From: a virus
Strand: one strand, 5' to 3'
IMG/VR virus record: IMGVR_UViG_3300037963_003409
Coordinates: 1 to 36,595 of that record
DNA: 36,595 bases
Shown: positions 21,584 through 29,751 of the stretch, in pieces
Numbering within the stretch: the stretch's first letter is position 1
How the letters are laid out: each line of letters opens with the position of its first letter
Program-made: the position numbers and the translations under genes
Notes under the pieces: model-generated
Database searches by the model: none
The model's input: only the letters and a program-made list of their open reading frames with translations
What the model was told of the DNA's origin: nothing

Positions 21584-22119
21584 CGCTTATAAACCTTTAC
21601 AGCCATGCCCGCATTTACAACGGAGCCGCTTGCGCTCAGTTTGACTTGCAGAAAAATGGGGTTGTCGATTGTGTTGCTGTCGCCCGCGTAGATGTAAAGC
21701 GCATTAGTTCCGCGCCGATATTCAATCCCCGCGCCCAAGTCCAATCGACCAAAAGACGTGGGCAACGTGTACTGACTCGCGCCAGCGCCAAGAAGGAAAC
21801 GAAATTCAAGGTCTGCGTTGTTGCTGTCAGGCGTTACCGTAAAGTCTGGGCGGACGAAAATATCCGAATATTGCGTCAGTTCAGATATGTCCAGCGCTCC
21901 GGTTGTGTCGTCCAATAGCGTTGTCACGCCGTTGGGCAGGTTCTCTTGCGAAAACGTGCCAAGCCCGTCATTTGGCAGCGTGGTCCATGTGTCGGCAACC
22001 AGCGCCAGGGGCGTTGTGGCGGTTGACGTGTCGTTGTAGTCGGCAAGGCCAAAGTGCGCGTCAAGAGCGCCAACCCCGTCAATATCAGCCCCGCCAGTTC
22101 TGCCCATATAACTACGCAT
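21580..22119 (-). CDS. Hypothetical virion protein (179 aa)
   Basis: A 179-residue beta-rich protein, beginning MRSYMGRTGGADIDG, with alternating strands (DIFVRPDFTVTPDSNNADLE, LEFRFLLGAG). This suggests a jelly-roll-like structural fold. The ATG at 22119 overlaps the preceding stop by 8 bases; an upstream in-frame ATG (22152) is inside the other gene. Its place near the lectin-domain protein points to capsid decoration. Confidence 0.65.
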   Translation of the reverse strand: MRSYMGRTGGADIDGVGALDAHFGLADYNDTSTATTPLALVADTWTTLPNDGLGTFSQENLPNGVTTLLDDTTGALDISELTQYSDIFVRPDFTVTPDSNNADLEFRFLLGAGASQYTLPTSFGRLDLGAGIEYRRGTNALYIYAGDSNTIDNPIFLQVKLSASGSVVNAGMAVKVYKR

Positions 22120-22396
22120 GGCTGACAAAAACCTCAATTTGTTGGTTGGCATACACCCACACGCGATTAGCGCCTGTCACGCCCGCAAAGCCAGAAGACA
22201 GAGAAAGGCCAAACTCGCCCGTTCCTGCCGTATAAAGCACGCCCTCAACGCCGGTTGGCTGAACACTTCCAGCCGTGCCTTGCACCTGCATGGGAATGGA
22301 TGCGCTTTTATTCTGGAACGTGATGCTTGAAACATCACTGTTAGTGATTTCCGTCCATGTCTTCGCCGGAATGATCAAATCCTCGGATCTAGCCAT
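22112..22396 (-). CDS. Small virion-region protein (94 aa)
   Basis: A 94-residue beta-rich protein. The pattern of IIPAKTWTEITNSDVSSITF and later VWVYANQQIEVFVSHA recurs in small head-region proteins of other tailed phages. It may be a head decoration protein. It starts two bases before the end of a very short spacer after 22399. Confidence 0.68.
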   Translation of the reverse strand: MARSEDLIIPAKTWTEITNSDVSSITFQNKSASIPMQVQGTAGSVQPTGVEGVLYTAGTGEFGLSLSSGFAGVTGANRVWVYANQQIEVFVSHA

Positions 22397-22398
22397 GA

Positions 22399-22566
22399 TC
22401 AGTCCTCCGCGCGTTTAGGCGCTGCCTTTTTGCGGCGGCGCTTTGGCTTGTCATCTGCGGGCTTGTCTGCCGGTGCAAAGCGGGCATCAAGGATTTTAAA
22501 ACCCTGCGCGCGTAACTCGGCCTTGCGCTCTGGGGTTACGGGGTGCGGTTCATATGCAATCTTCAT
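22399..22566 (-). CDS. Small conserved phage protein after the capsid gene (55 aa)
   Basis: A 55-residue protein beginning MKIAYEPHPVTPERKAELRA with LDARFAPAD, then a lysine/arginine-rich tail. This N-terminal pattern occurs in small genes just after capsid genes in other phages. The ATG at 22566 has a GGAGGTC site; an ATG at 22584 is less likely. The tail may bind DNA or capsid. Confidence 0.75.
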   Translation of the reverse strand: MKIAYEPHPVTPERKAELRAQGFKILDARFAPADKPADDKPKRRRKKAAPKRAED

Positions 22567-22593
22567 ATCAGACCTCCAAAGCAACTTGTGAAA

Positions 22594-22613
22594 GGGGCCA
22601 GCTTGCCAGCCCC
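22594..22613 (-). terminator. Hairpin after the capsid gene
   Basis: On the minus strand GGGGC pairs with GCCCC around TGGCAAGCTG, with further U-G and G-C pairs, followed by CTTTC. Its 16-base core (GGCCAGCTTGCCAGCC on plus) also occurs at 33138-33153. It may partly terminate or stabilise the abundant capsid mRNA. Confidence 0.5.
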
Positions 22614-22625
22614 TCCAGAAATTGC

Positions 22626-23594
22626 TTACAGATCAGCATCCGCCACCGCGATAACACCAGCGGTGTGCTTGACGTCAGTCATGACCTGATCCCAGTTGCT
22701 GCCGGTGGCAAGCTCGGCATCAGTCGGAGACTTCCCGCCGTTGGTTTCGTCCCAAGAGTAGCCCTTGAGGCCCAAGCCAAAGGTGTAGTCAACCTGCATT
22801 GTGGTTTCAATGCGCTCGTTGCCGTTGGTGGTTTCGATGTTCGAAATCACGTCAGACGTGTTGTTGACCATCGCGCCGCCCTGAACCAAGCCAAGAACCT
22901 TGACCTTGTTAGGGGTTCCAGCTTCGCGCAGTGCAGGCGCGTCGGTGACAATCACGGCTTTGCCCAGAATGTCCACGATAAGGATCGAGCCATATTCAAA
23001 CAGGCGGCCAGTGTTGGTGATGTTCTGATCAACCAGCTTGTGATAGGCCGCGCCATCCATAACGTCAGCGACGATCAGGCTGGAACTATCGCCAAACTTC
23101 GCGTGCGCGTTGTTGATAGCGTTGTAAGTCAGGCCAGCGGATGCGGAAACATCGTTGGTAGCGGAAGCGTTGTTTTCAATCGCGGCAACCGCAGAAGCAA
23201 TGGCGCTGTTCAGTTGGTCTTGCAGCAGGATTTTTGCAAACGCCTCAGAAGCGGCGGCAATGCCTTCCTGAGTTGGGCGTTGCAGCCATGTCATCTGTGA
23301 TGGCTCATAGAGAACCGGACCAAAGCCACCCGCAACCTTTACGGTGCTGAACTGCGCTTCCGTCAGCGCGGTTGGAGTGACAGCACCATTGGCTGCGTAG
23401 CGGTCAACGCGACGTTTGGCCGCTGACAAAGTCTGGAAAAAAGACTCACGCGCAAAGTCGCCGGTGAAGCCGTCAGTTGCCAGAGTGATTGCGCCGCCGG
23501 AAGCCGCGTTAAACTTGTCCACCTCTTGGGCCACAAGTTCGATTGTGCCAGGCATCACGTAATCGTTGAAAACCTGCATTTGAGAAAGAGACAT
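22626..23594 (-). CDS. Major capsid protein
   Basis: A 322-residue protein. Its start (MSLSQMQVFNDYVMPGTIEL), the segment FDGFTGDFARESFFQTLSAA near residues 43-60, and KFGDSSSLIVADVMDGAAYH with GRLFEYGSILIVDILGKAVI further on match a family of phage major capsid proteins with HK97-like fold. It follows the scaffold gene. Later residues form the domain ending VAVADADL. It is the most strongly supported structural gene. Confidence 0.9.
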   Translation of the reverse strand: MSLSQMQVFNDYVMPGTIELVAQEVDKFNAASGGAITLATDGFTGDFARESFFQTLSAAKRRVDRYAANGAVTPTALTEAQFSTVKVAGGFGPVLYEPSQMTWLQRPTQEGIAAASEAFAKILLQDQLNSAIASAVAAIENNASATNDVSASAGLTYNAINNAHAKFGDSSSLIVADVMDGAAYHKLVDQNITNTGRLFEYGSILIVDILGKAVIVTDAPALREAGTPNKVKVLGLVQGGAMVNNTSDVISNIETTNGNERIETTMQVDYTFGLGLKGYSWDETNGGKSPTDAELATGSNWDQVMTDVKHTAGVIAVADADL

Positions 23595-23630
23595 TTTGTC
23601 ACCTCATAGCTGTTGCAAGCGATGCCTGCG

Positions 23631-24368
23631 TTAATTCTTTGGGAGATCGGAGAAGCCTGGAATCTTTGCAGCAAGCGCCCCGAATTGCCCATCCGGTTTG
23701 GCCGCGTTTCCGCCGCCCGTCGCTGGGGTCTTTCCGCCGCCCCCTTTGCCTTTGTCCGTGAGGAGTTCAGGCATTGCCGCTGCAAGCTCTTTCGCCAAGT
23801 CGCCAAGAGTGGCAAAACCATCGGCCCCCGTGCCTGCTTGGGGTGTTCCTGCTTCGGATAATACACGCGCCTGCCCGCTTTCGTCAAGATTGACGCGCCC
23901 CATACCAGACACAGACAGCATTTCCGCAACTTTAGCCGGAAAGCCTGCCGCCTGCATCTCTGATTGAAGCGTTGCTTTTGCCGCGCTCATCTTCATTTGT
24001 GTGATTTCGCCACGCGCCGCACTCAGCGCCTTTTCGTGGTCTGCTTTGATCTGGGCAATAATTGCCTCGTGATCCGTCTGCGCCTCTTTGCCCGCTTTCT
24101 TTGGGGCTGCTTTCAGCGCCTCAATCGCGGCGTCAAGTTCGCCCGCATCATCCACGCCCAGCGCGCTAGTAATGCGCTCAACCGTTTTCCGGCGGCGCTG
24201 CGCCTCGGTTGCGTTGTCAACGGCCTTTTGGTTCACTTCCGCAAAGCGATCCGCGCTAACTGCGCCCTCCACGTCGAGAACAAACCCGCCGCTTTCGGCT
24301 TCCTTGTAAAGGGGTTTAACCGCTTCATCGACACCTTCCAGATTGTCCAATGAGTATTTGATAGCCAT
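23631..24368 (-). CDS. Scaffolding protein
   Basis: A 245-residue protein with a long helical core (about 55-150, coiled-coil rich in Ala, Glu and Lys), a Gly/Lys-rich linker (TDKGKGGGGK) and a basic, compact C-terminus. The organisation and position immediately before the capsid gene fit scaffolds that direct procapsid assembly and then leave. Two hairpins lie just upstream of its start. Confidence 0.8.
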   Translation of the reverse strand: MAIKYSLDNLEGVDEAVKPLYKEAESGGFVLDVEGAVSADRFAEVNQKAVDNATEAQRRRKTVERITSALGVDDAGELDAAIEALKAAPKKAGKEAQTDHEAIIAQIKADHEKALSAARGEITQMKMSAAKATLQSEMQAAGFPAKVAEMLSVSGMGRVNLDESGQARVLSEAGTPQAGTGADGFATLGDLAKELAAAMPELLTDKGKGGGGKTPATGGGNAAKPDGQFGALAAKIPGFSDLPKN

Positions 24369-24395
24369 GTTGGCTCCTTCGCTGCCCTGAAAACG

Positions 24396-24422
24396 GCGGG
24401 CCGCCCGCTGGGGATTATCCCC
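24396..24422 (-). terminator. Tandem hairpins before the scaffold gene
   Basis: GCGGG (24396-24400) pairs with CCCGC (24404-24408), and GGGG/CCCC (24410-24422) form a second stem. On the minus strand the first is followed by CGTTTTC, a short T-run. These may reduce read-through from the packaging genes into scaffold and capsid, or be processing sites. Confidence 0.4.
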
Positions 24423-24423
24423 G

Positions 24424-24693
24424 TTACCACTTCACTTTGTTGGCCCAGTACGCCGCAGACATCTTGCCCTTGGCGATATTCTTAGAATGCCTTGCCTTGA
24501 AGCTCTTGCGGCGCTTCTTAGCGGCCTCGCTCTCGCCCTTCTTTGCGGGGGAGCCTTTGACGCCCTGCTGACCAAAGCGGATGATTTTTTCCTTACCACC
24601 AGAGCACGCCTTGACTACATGGGATTTTGTCGGGTGCTTTGGTGTGCGCTTGGGTGTGTTGCACTTCATCTTTGACTTATCAATTCGGGCCAT
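24424..24693 (-). CDS. Small basic conserved phage protein (89 aa)
   Basis: An 89-residue, lysine-rich protein with MARIDKSKMKCNTPKRTPKH, GGKEKIIRFGQQGVKGSP and a C-terminal NIAKGKMSAAYWANKVKW. This pattern recurs widely in tailed phages (I recall it as DUF6321, unverified). Function unknown; it lies between portal/MuF and scaffold genes, so it may act in capsid assembly. Confidence 0.82.
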   Translation of the reverse strand: MARIDKSKMKCNTPKRTPKHPTKSHVVKACSGGKEKIIRFGQQGVKGSPAKKGESEAAKKRRKSFKARHSKNIAKGKMSAAYWANKVKW

Positions 24694-24709
24694 TGGTCAA
24701 ACTCCTGCG

Positions 24710-25735
24710 TCAATCTCTATCTGTGACCGATTCAACGGCCTCGCTTACGCTGTCATCACCAAACGTTTCCGCCCAGGCTTCGGCGTCCTTGGCCTTTAGC
24801 TGCTCAAGCGTTAGCTCTGCGCCTGCACGATTGACGAACCGGTCAACGGTCAACTCGCCCTTGCGGAATAGCCGCCCCTTGGTTTTGCCTAGAATGTCAT
24901 CCTGAACAGACGCAGATTGCGCCTTGAGCCAGCCGTTATAGGTCTGCCGCCGCTCAAGTCGTGCGCGGTTGCGGTTTGTCACAGGAACGCGGGTGCTTCG
25001 ACAAGCAATATGTTGCGGGGGCTTTGGCCCTTTGCCCCGGTCATAAAAGTTCCCGTCAAGCGACCTACACCGGGGCGTTGTGCGTGTGTCCAGCACTGCA
25101 ACGTATTGCTCCCACCTGATAGTTGGGTTTTCGGCGTAAGTCCTATCTCGGGCCACCGTTGCCGTGTGGTTAAACGCAGTCCGCACCATGGCCTCTGCCC
25201 CGCGCGCTGATGTCTGCAAAATCCCTGTCTGTGATCTTGTGCCGCGAAGTTGTCTGGCAACCTCAATTGCCCCTAATCCGTCCTCATAGCCTTGGCGCAC
25301 AGCCTCACGCACACGCCGCGCCGTACCTTCCGGCAATCCGCGATACCAGTCACGCAAGAGCCTGCCCTGAAATGGCCGCGCATACATTGCCGCCCAAATG
25401 TCAGCATCAGAGGCAACTCCTAAATTGCCCTGAATAAGCCCTGTCCGCTCAAGCATGTCTGCCTGCCAGCCACCTTCATACGCACCGAAGTCGCGCAATG
25501 TCTGGTCAATATCCTCGATCACAGGCTCATAGCCAGACCGAATCATGCGGTTAAGCTCTGCAAGGAGTGCTTGCAGTTCTCGGCGGGTTAGGTTCTCAAG
25601 GTCCGACGCAGCAACCGTGGTGAAGATCTGATTGCCAAGAGGGCGCAGAAGGTCCAGAACCTCCCGCACCGCACGGACTTTCATTCTCTCGATGTAAACG
25701 CTGTGGCGCGTTACTGCATCAAACGGAGTTGTCAT
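24710..25735 (-). CDS. Phage head morphogenesis protein, MuF/SPP1 gp7-like
   Basis: A 341-residue protein. Residues about 190-260 contain TAFNHTATVARDRTYAENPT, VAVLDTRTTPRCRSLDGNFY and QHIACRSTRVPV, the Mu F/SPP1 gp7 head-morphogenesis signature. These minor head proteins follow the portal and are often injected. It overlaps the portal gene by 17 bases. Confidence 0.9.
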   Translation of the reverse strand: MTTPFDAVTRHSVYIERMKVRAVREVLDLLRPLGNQIFTTVAASDLENLTRRELQALLAELNRMIRSGYEPVIEDIDQTLRDFGAYEGGWQADMLERTGLIQGNLGVASDADIWAAMYARPFQGRLLRDWYRGLPEGTARRVREAVRQGYEDGLGAIEVARQLRGTRSQTGILQTSARGAEAMVRTAFNHTATVARDRTYAENPTIRWEQYVAVLDTRTTPRCRSLDGNFYDRGKGPKPPQHIACRSTRVPVTNRNRARLERRQTYNGWLKAQSASVQDDILGKTKGRLFRKGELTVDRFVNRAGAELTLEQLKAKDAEAWAETFGDDSVSEAVESVTDRD

Positions 25736-27206
25736 CGCTTACCACTGGCTGTGTCGGCGCGGCAGGCTCGTTAAACATATCGCCACCTTCCTCAACGATT
25801 AAATCCGCCTCATCATCCGCGTCAACATCCTCATCTAGAACGCCACGGCGGCGGGCCTCAGCAATATAGGTTCGCTTGCTGATAACGCTTTGAATATACA
25901 TATCGCGCACCTGATCCATGCTTAGATGATTTAGCGCGGCATATTCCTTGTTGACGAACACGTCAGTGTCAGCGTCAGGCGTTCCAGCAAGTTCGGCCAT
26001 CCACCCCATGCAGGTTTCCAGCGTGTCCTTGAGGTTGTCGGCGTAGATAGAAAGGCGGCTGTTTTGCTTCTGCTCGTCAATCGCGTCGCCGGTTGCCGTG
26101 TTGCCGCCCGTCTTGGAAATGACAAGCTGCAAGCCCATTGCCTGCATCTGAAACTCAAGGTCTTTCAACTCAATGCGGGCTTTATCAATACCGCTGCCGC
26201 TGATTTCAACCCACTCCATGCCCGCCGTGTCGCTGTTTGCAGCGAATGCGTAGCCGGTGGATATAACAAGCTCGCCGGTTTCCTCGGCCTCAACACCCAT
26301 GTTTTTGAGGAACAACAGCGGAGACAGTGACTTGTGAAGGCATGACGCCTTGTCAGACTGCAAGCGCCAGTGTGCGAGGTTGATTTCGGTCAGGTCTTGC
26401 AGCGGTGACGTTGCCACCATAAAGCCTGCGCGCTCGGTGTAGAACGGAGCAACCATGATTTGCGTTTGGTCTGTGGTGTATTCTTCCGCAAGCTCAAAGC
26501 CGGTGCCGTCTACGCGCCCCGTTGTCCGGTTTACTAGGCCGCCCTTGCTGCTTGTTGTGGTCCCGCGATAGAGGCGCACACGCACGCGACCTTCAACCAG
26601 ATCCTGCACGCGGATTTGCAAAAGCGTTTCATCGCTAAACTCATCGCGGTCAGGGTCTTCGACTTCCTCATAATTGCGAAACTGTGTCAGCATGGGAGCA
26701 TTGTTGATGTTTTCCCACTTCCAGCCTAGAACATCGTCAAGCGGCAAGAATGACATTGAAGGCCGCAGATTCATCGCCTGCGCCTGCCCCCGCGTAACCT
26801 CGCCATCGCGGCGCGGCGCATCAACCATGACAAAGCTCACACCGCGCAACATGCCTGCGTTGAAAACGTCATTCGCAAAGTTGGATAGGTCGCGCCCCTC
26901 AAGGTCGATGTTGCTTGTGAACTCGGACAGGGGGTTATCCTCAACCGACTTGAGCGCAACCGGCTGCTGAAACACTTTGCCCGCCGCATCCTCAACAAAC
27001 TTGTTCACGCCATTGAACAGCGATGAGCTTTGCAGGCGCGCATTGTAGTCTTCTGCCGTTTCCTGCGGGAATTGAGGCAGGTATTTGGTCGCCTGCTTGC
27101 GCATGTGCGGGCCACCCATATCAACATCAACCACCCGCTGGCTTTCGTTGAGCATGTTTTGCACAGTCGTTGAAACGGTGCTGACGGAATAGGAGGATTG
27201 CGCCAT
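25719..27206 (-). CDS. Portal protein (DUF4055)
   Basis: A 495-residue protein of the DUF4055 portal family: an early LFNGVNKFVEDAAGKVFQQP segment, RPSMSFLPLDDVLGWKWENI near the middle, and EINLAHWRLQSDKASCLHKS and DAIDEQKQNSRLSIYADNLK later. Portals form the dodecameric DNA channel. A promoter-like site lies before its start. The acidic C-terminus (DADDEADLIVEEGG) is typical. Confidence 0.92.
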   Translation of the reverse strand: MAQSSYSVSTVSTTVQNMLNESQRVVDVDMGGPHMRKQATKYLPQFPQETAEDYNARLQSSSLFNGVNKFVEDAAGKVFQQPVALKSVEDNPLSEFTSNIDLEGRDLSNFANDVFNAGMLRGVSFVMVDAPRRDGEVTRGQAQAMNLRPSMSFLPLDDVLGWKWENINNAPMLTQFRNYEEVEDPDRDEFSDETLLQIRVQDLVEGRVRVRLYRGTTTSSKGGLVNRTTGRVDGTGFELAEEYTTDQTQIMVAPFYTERAGFMVATSPLQDLTEINLAHWRLQSDKASCLHKSLSPLLFLKNMGVEAEETGELVISTGYAFAANSDTAGMEWVEISGSGIDKARIELKDLEFQMQAMGLQLVISKTGGNTATGDAIDEQKQNSRLSIYADNLKDTLETCMGWMAELAGTPDADTDVFVNKEYAALNHLSMDQVRDMYIQSVISKRTYIAEARRRGVLDEDVDADDEADLIVEEGGDMFNEPAAPTQPVVSDDNSV

Positions 27207-27235
27207 GACCGGCCCCTTGTGATTTAACTTGCGAC

Positions 27236-27263
27236 TTTATACCGCACTTGACAGGTTTTTCAA
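27236..27263 (-). promoter_or_regulatory. Sigma-70-like promoter before the portal gene
   Basis: On the minus strand TTGAAA and TATAAA are separated by 16 bases, in the gap between terL and portal (27207-27259). The boxes are close to consensus. An AAGGGG ribosome site follows before the ATG at 27206. It would raise structural-gene expression relative to terminase. Confidence 0.55.
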
Positions 27264-28516
27264 AGGCGCACCACAACCTTGCTTGCCGCTTTTCGCTTCA
27301 TTAGCGGCACCAAGGCATAACGCAGGGCGTCAATGTAGTGGTTGTTCGCATCGACAATGACCGGCAGAATGTCACCTGACAGACGGTCAATCTTGAAACT
27401 GTATAGCCGAAACTCTCGCGCCACTTGCTGGCAATCTGGATGGATAACCACCTTTTCAAACGACTTGATAAATTCCACGCCATCCTCAACGCTACCAGCC
27501 CACTTCTTGACGCTCTCCATGCGTGGCAGGTAAGCCGCCGCCTTGTCGCCTTTCTGTGGTCGCTTGAGGTAGCTAATAGACTCAGGCCGCGCGCTGTCTG
27601 CTCTGGTTGCGTATTTCTCAAACTCTGGGATTGCACGGCATAGAAAGCCCGCTGTGTCGTCAAGCTCCAGCTTCACCTTGCCCGCCTCATTGCGGATATA
27701 CAAAACGCGGTCCTTGATGTAGCACCGCACCGCCGCCGTAGGGTCTTGCGCAAAGCCAAAATCAAGCCCCTGATAAGGCCCGTCAAAGCTGCCATCTGGC
27801 TCGAACTCATCCACAACGAACTTTCCGCCAAACACTTGAGCCTCTGTCAGCGTCAGGAAAGCGCCCTCCCAAACGTGGTCATAAGTGTCTGGCCTCAGAC
27901 GTTGGTCGTCTAGCCGCTCTGCCTCTAGGCCGCTCTGCTTCCACCATGGATTGTCCCGCCAGTTGATTGTGGTCACAATGCAGTTAGTTGGCGACGTCTC
28001 CACAAAGCGCTTATGCGTTGCGCTCTCTGGGCTTTCGGGGTTGTAGGTCAGCCAGTTTTCCAAATCCGTGCCGCCGCGAATAGTCGGGATTAGCTTGCGC
28101 CATGCCGGTTCGCTTACGCCTTCGGCTTCATCGGTCCAGTTTAGCAGGATGTTGGCTTTTGACTTAATGCTGTCCAGGTTATGCCGCAGACCAGCAAAGG
28201 CATAGGAGACACGCCGGTTCTTAGTCCTGACGTATTTCTCCCCAATGTCGTAATAGTCATTCAGCCAATCAACTGACTTGATGGCGGTCTTGATTTCCTC
28301 AAGGCTGCTTTCCTCAAGGCTGTTGAGGTGTTCACGGCTGGCAAGCAAAACACCTTCCCGCCCCGCTTCTGCGAACCTATAGCCGTATATGGCAGACATG
28401 AGCGCAGCGCCGCGCGTCTTACCTGATCCACGGCCACCTTTGAAAACGCGATGCTTGGCAGGCTGTAGAAAGTTGGCCTGCATTTTGGGCGGGAGCTTAA
28501 TCTGTGCTTTGGTCAT
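27260..28516 (-). CDS. terL: Large terminase subunit
   Basis: A 418-residue protein with an N-terminal ATPase and C-terminal nuclease. Walker A is GGRGSGKT (residues 27-34) and Walker B ILLNWTDE (123-130). The nuclease begins with GLDFGFAQDP (Asp252) and has further acidic positions in DSARPES and DANNHYIDALRYAL. It is of the Terminase_3/PBSX type. It packages DNA into the procapsid through the portal. The ATG at 28516 overlaps the small-subunit gene by 20 bases; one at 28543 is within that gene. Confidence 0.95.
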   Translation of the reverse strand: MTKAQIKLPPKMQANFLQPAKHRVFKGGRGSGKTRGAALMSAIYGYRFAEAGREGVLLASREHLNSLEESSLEEIKTAIKSVDWLNDYYDIGEKYVRTKNRRVSYAFAGLRHNLDSIKSKANILLNWTDEAEGVSEPAWRKLIPTIRGGTDLENWLTYNPESPESATHKRFVETSPTNCIVTTINWRDNPWWKQSGLEAERLDDQRLRPDTYDHVWEGAFLTLTEAQVFGGKFVVDEFEPDGSFDGPYQGLDFGFAQDPTAAVRCYIKDRVLYIRNEAGKVKLELDDTAGFLCRAIPEFEKYATRADSARPESISYLKRPQKGDKAAAYLPRMESVKKWAGSVEDGVEFIKSFEKVVIHPDCQQVAREFRLYSFKIDRLSGDILPVIVDANNHYIDALRYALVPLMKRKAASKVVVRL

Positions 28517-28865
28517 CCGGCACCGGCTCGGCCACCAGTTCAATCACGGTTGGCTTGGGTGCCATACTGCCATCATCTGAACGGTGATTAATGTCCTGAC
28601 TGGGCGTGCCGTGCGCTCTGTCTTCGCTATCTTTGATGAGCTTTAATGTCGCCGGATTGAGTATCAACTCAAGATCCATTGCGCTCATTTGATCGCCGCC
28701 GACCTTATCCTGTAGGCAGGAAAGTGCTTTAAGCCTCAAGTTTGCCGCGATTTTGGCCGCTTCTACATTGGCCGCTTGCTCTTCCTTGCTGCGCCCTGAC
28801 GGGTTGCCCGACTGACCCTTTTTAAATCGCGTTGCCGGTGACGGGTTAGGATTTCCCTTTGGCAT
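28497..28865 (-). CDS. Small terminase subunit-like protein
   Basis: A 122-residue protein with a basic N-terminus (KGNPNPSPATRFKKGQSGNP) of the DUF5681 type, a helical middle and an acidic end. Its place immediately before terL and its length fit a small terminase that recognises phage DNA. A GAAGGAT site precedes the ATG. The sequence upstream (28880-29007) holds a repeat array that could be its binding site. Confidence 0.72.
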   Translation of the reverse strand: MPKGNPNPSPATRFKKGQSGNPSGRSKEEQAANVEAAKIAANLRLKALSCLQDKVGGDQMSAMDLELILNPATLKLIKDSEDRAHGTPSQDINHRSDDGSMAPKPTVIELVAEPVPDDQSTD

Positions 28866-28879
28866 ATGCTATCCTTCTC

Positions 28880-29007
28880 GCTGGCTTTCGCCTATCGCTG
28901 CAAGCTGTTGCCTGCTTGGGTAGCATACACCTAAAAGGCTGGTCGCACAATGTTAGCTGGTCGTTTGCCTGCCCCAAGCTGGCTTAACGCCCACCCAGTG
29001 CTGGCTT
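28880..29007. repeat. GCTGG repeat array upstream of the small terminase gene
   Basis: Five same-orientation copies on the plus strand: GCTGGCTT (28880-28887), GCTGGTCG (28938-28945 and 28956-28963) and GCTGGCTT (28978-28985 and 29000-29007). The last four are spaced 18, 22 and 22 bases apart, about two helical turns. CCCCAAGC (28972-28979) and GCTTGGGG (29004-29011) also form an 8-base inverted repeat. It may be a terminase or late-activator binding region. Confidence 0.6.
28922..28950 (-). promoter_or_regulatory. Late promoter candidate before terS
   Basis: TTGTGC and TATGCT on the minus strand are separated by 17 bases, and the start lies about 57 bases upstream of the terS ATG at 28865. 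The second GCTGG repeat (28938-28945) overlaps the spacer and -35 edge; another (28956-28963) lies just upstream. That placement suits an activator or repressor. Confidence 0.6.
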
Positions 29008-29011
29008 GGGG

Positions 29012-29239
29012 TTACAAATGCTTTAGGGCGACCTCAATGGCCTTAGCCAGATTTGACCCATCATAAACAGTAAGTCCTGGTCCGTTAATTTGCGCCAATC
29101 GTTTCTGGGACTCGCGCCTGTCAATTTTTCCCTGTCGCCTCAGTGCGGCAAGCTTTTGCAAGGCAGCCGTCTTCTCTGCATCCTTTTCTTTGTGCGCCAA
29201 GAACCTTTCAAACTCTTTTTTGGCGTCATCCAAATTCAT
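29012..29239 (-). CDS. Small charged helical protein (75 aa)
   Basis: A 75-residue protein with strong coiled-coil tendency in the first half (DDAKKEFERFLAHKEKDAEK) and KIDRRESQKRLAQIN later. No family recognised. The ATG at 29239 is coupled to the preceding gene, whose stop it almost touches (TGATATG); GGAGGGG lies upstream. It is the last gene of the third early block, followed by the repeat array. Confidence 0.68.
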   Translation of the reverse strand: MNLDDAKKEFERFLAHKEKDAEKTAALQKLAALRRQGKIDRRESQKRLAQINGPGLTVYDGSNLAKAIEVALKHL

Positions 29240-29240
29240 A

Positions 29241-29420
29241 TCACCCCTCCTCCCTATCTAGTTCAGCAATGAGAGCGCGAGCAATCCGAACAGTTCTAGC
29301 CGCCAAATATTCAGCACCAAAAGACATTCCGAATGGTTCTGCTTGTTCGTTAGCCAGAAGCCCCTGCATCGCAGCGGTAGCAATGTGCTCTAGGCGGTCT
29401 TTGTCGCTTTGCGTATTCAT
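29241..29420 (-). CDS. Small hypothetical protein (59 aa)
   Basis: A 59-residue protein, mainly helical, beginning MNTQSDKDRLEHIATAAMQG and ending with an acidic tail. The ATG at 29420 follows GGAGAGACGAG and the frame fills the gap between its neighbours. The pattern resembles small phage genes with an LAARTVRIARALIAEL C-terminal helix. Function unknown. Confidence 0.65.
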   Translation of the reverse strand: MNTQSDKDRLEHIATAAMQGLLANEQAEPFGMSFGAEYLAARTVRIARALIAELDREEG

Positions 29421-29430
29421 CTCGTCTCTC

Positions 29431-29751
29431 CTATTTCAATGCGCTGAGAATGCGGCGTTCATAGTCGGCTTGGGCTGCGGTTTTGGCTTCTTTCAGGGTC
29501 TCATGGCGGCGCATTGTAGTGTATTCATTCACCCACAACTGTTCCGGCCCCCAAAATTTGATATTGTAGCGACTATCTGTTTCACACTTAGAACCTGCCG
29601 GATAATCAGACCACTCCAAAGGTTTTACAGTAGGTGCGGCGCGGGCGAGGTCTGCGCGGATGTATTCTGTATTTCCTACACCCAAATCAACTTTGTCAAA
29701 GTCATGCCCTTCTGGGTCTGCCCAAATCCGTTCCGGTGTATCCTCACTCAT
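29431..29751 (-). CDS. Conserved phage hypothetical protein (106 aa)
   Basis: A 106-residue protein. The N-terminus (ERIWADPEGHD, TEYIRADLA) and the C-terminal EAKTAAQADYERRILSAL helix are hallmarks of a common small phage protein family of unknown function. It also contains PLEWSDYPAGSKCET, a variable middle. The start makes an ATGA overlap. Confidence 0.75.
   Translation of the reverse strand: MSEDTPERIWADPEGHDFDKVDLGVGNTEYIRADLARAAPTVKPLEWSDYPAGSKCETDSRYNIKFWGPEQLWVNEYTTMRRHETLKEAKTAAQADYERRILSALK

Noticed and set aside
22554-23300. Plus-strand frame of 248 codons
   Set aside because: It is a shadow of the capsid gene on the opposite strand.
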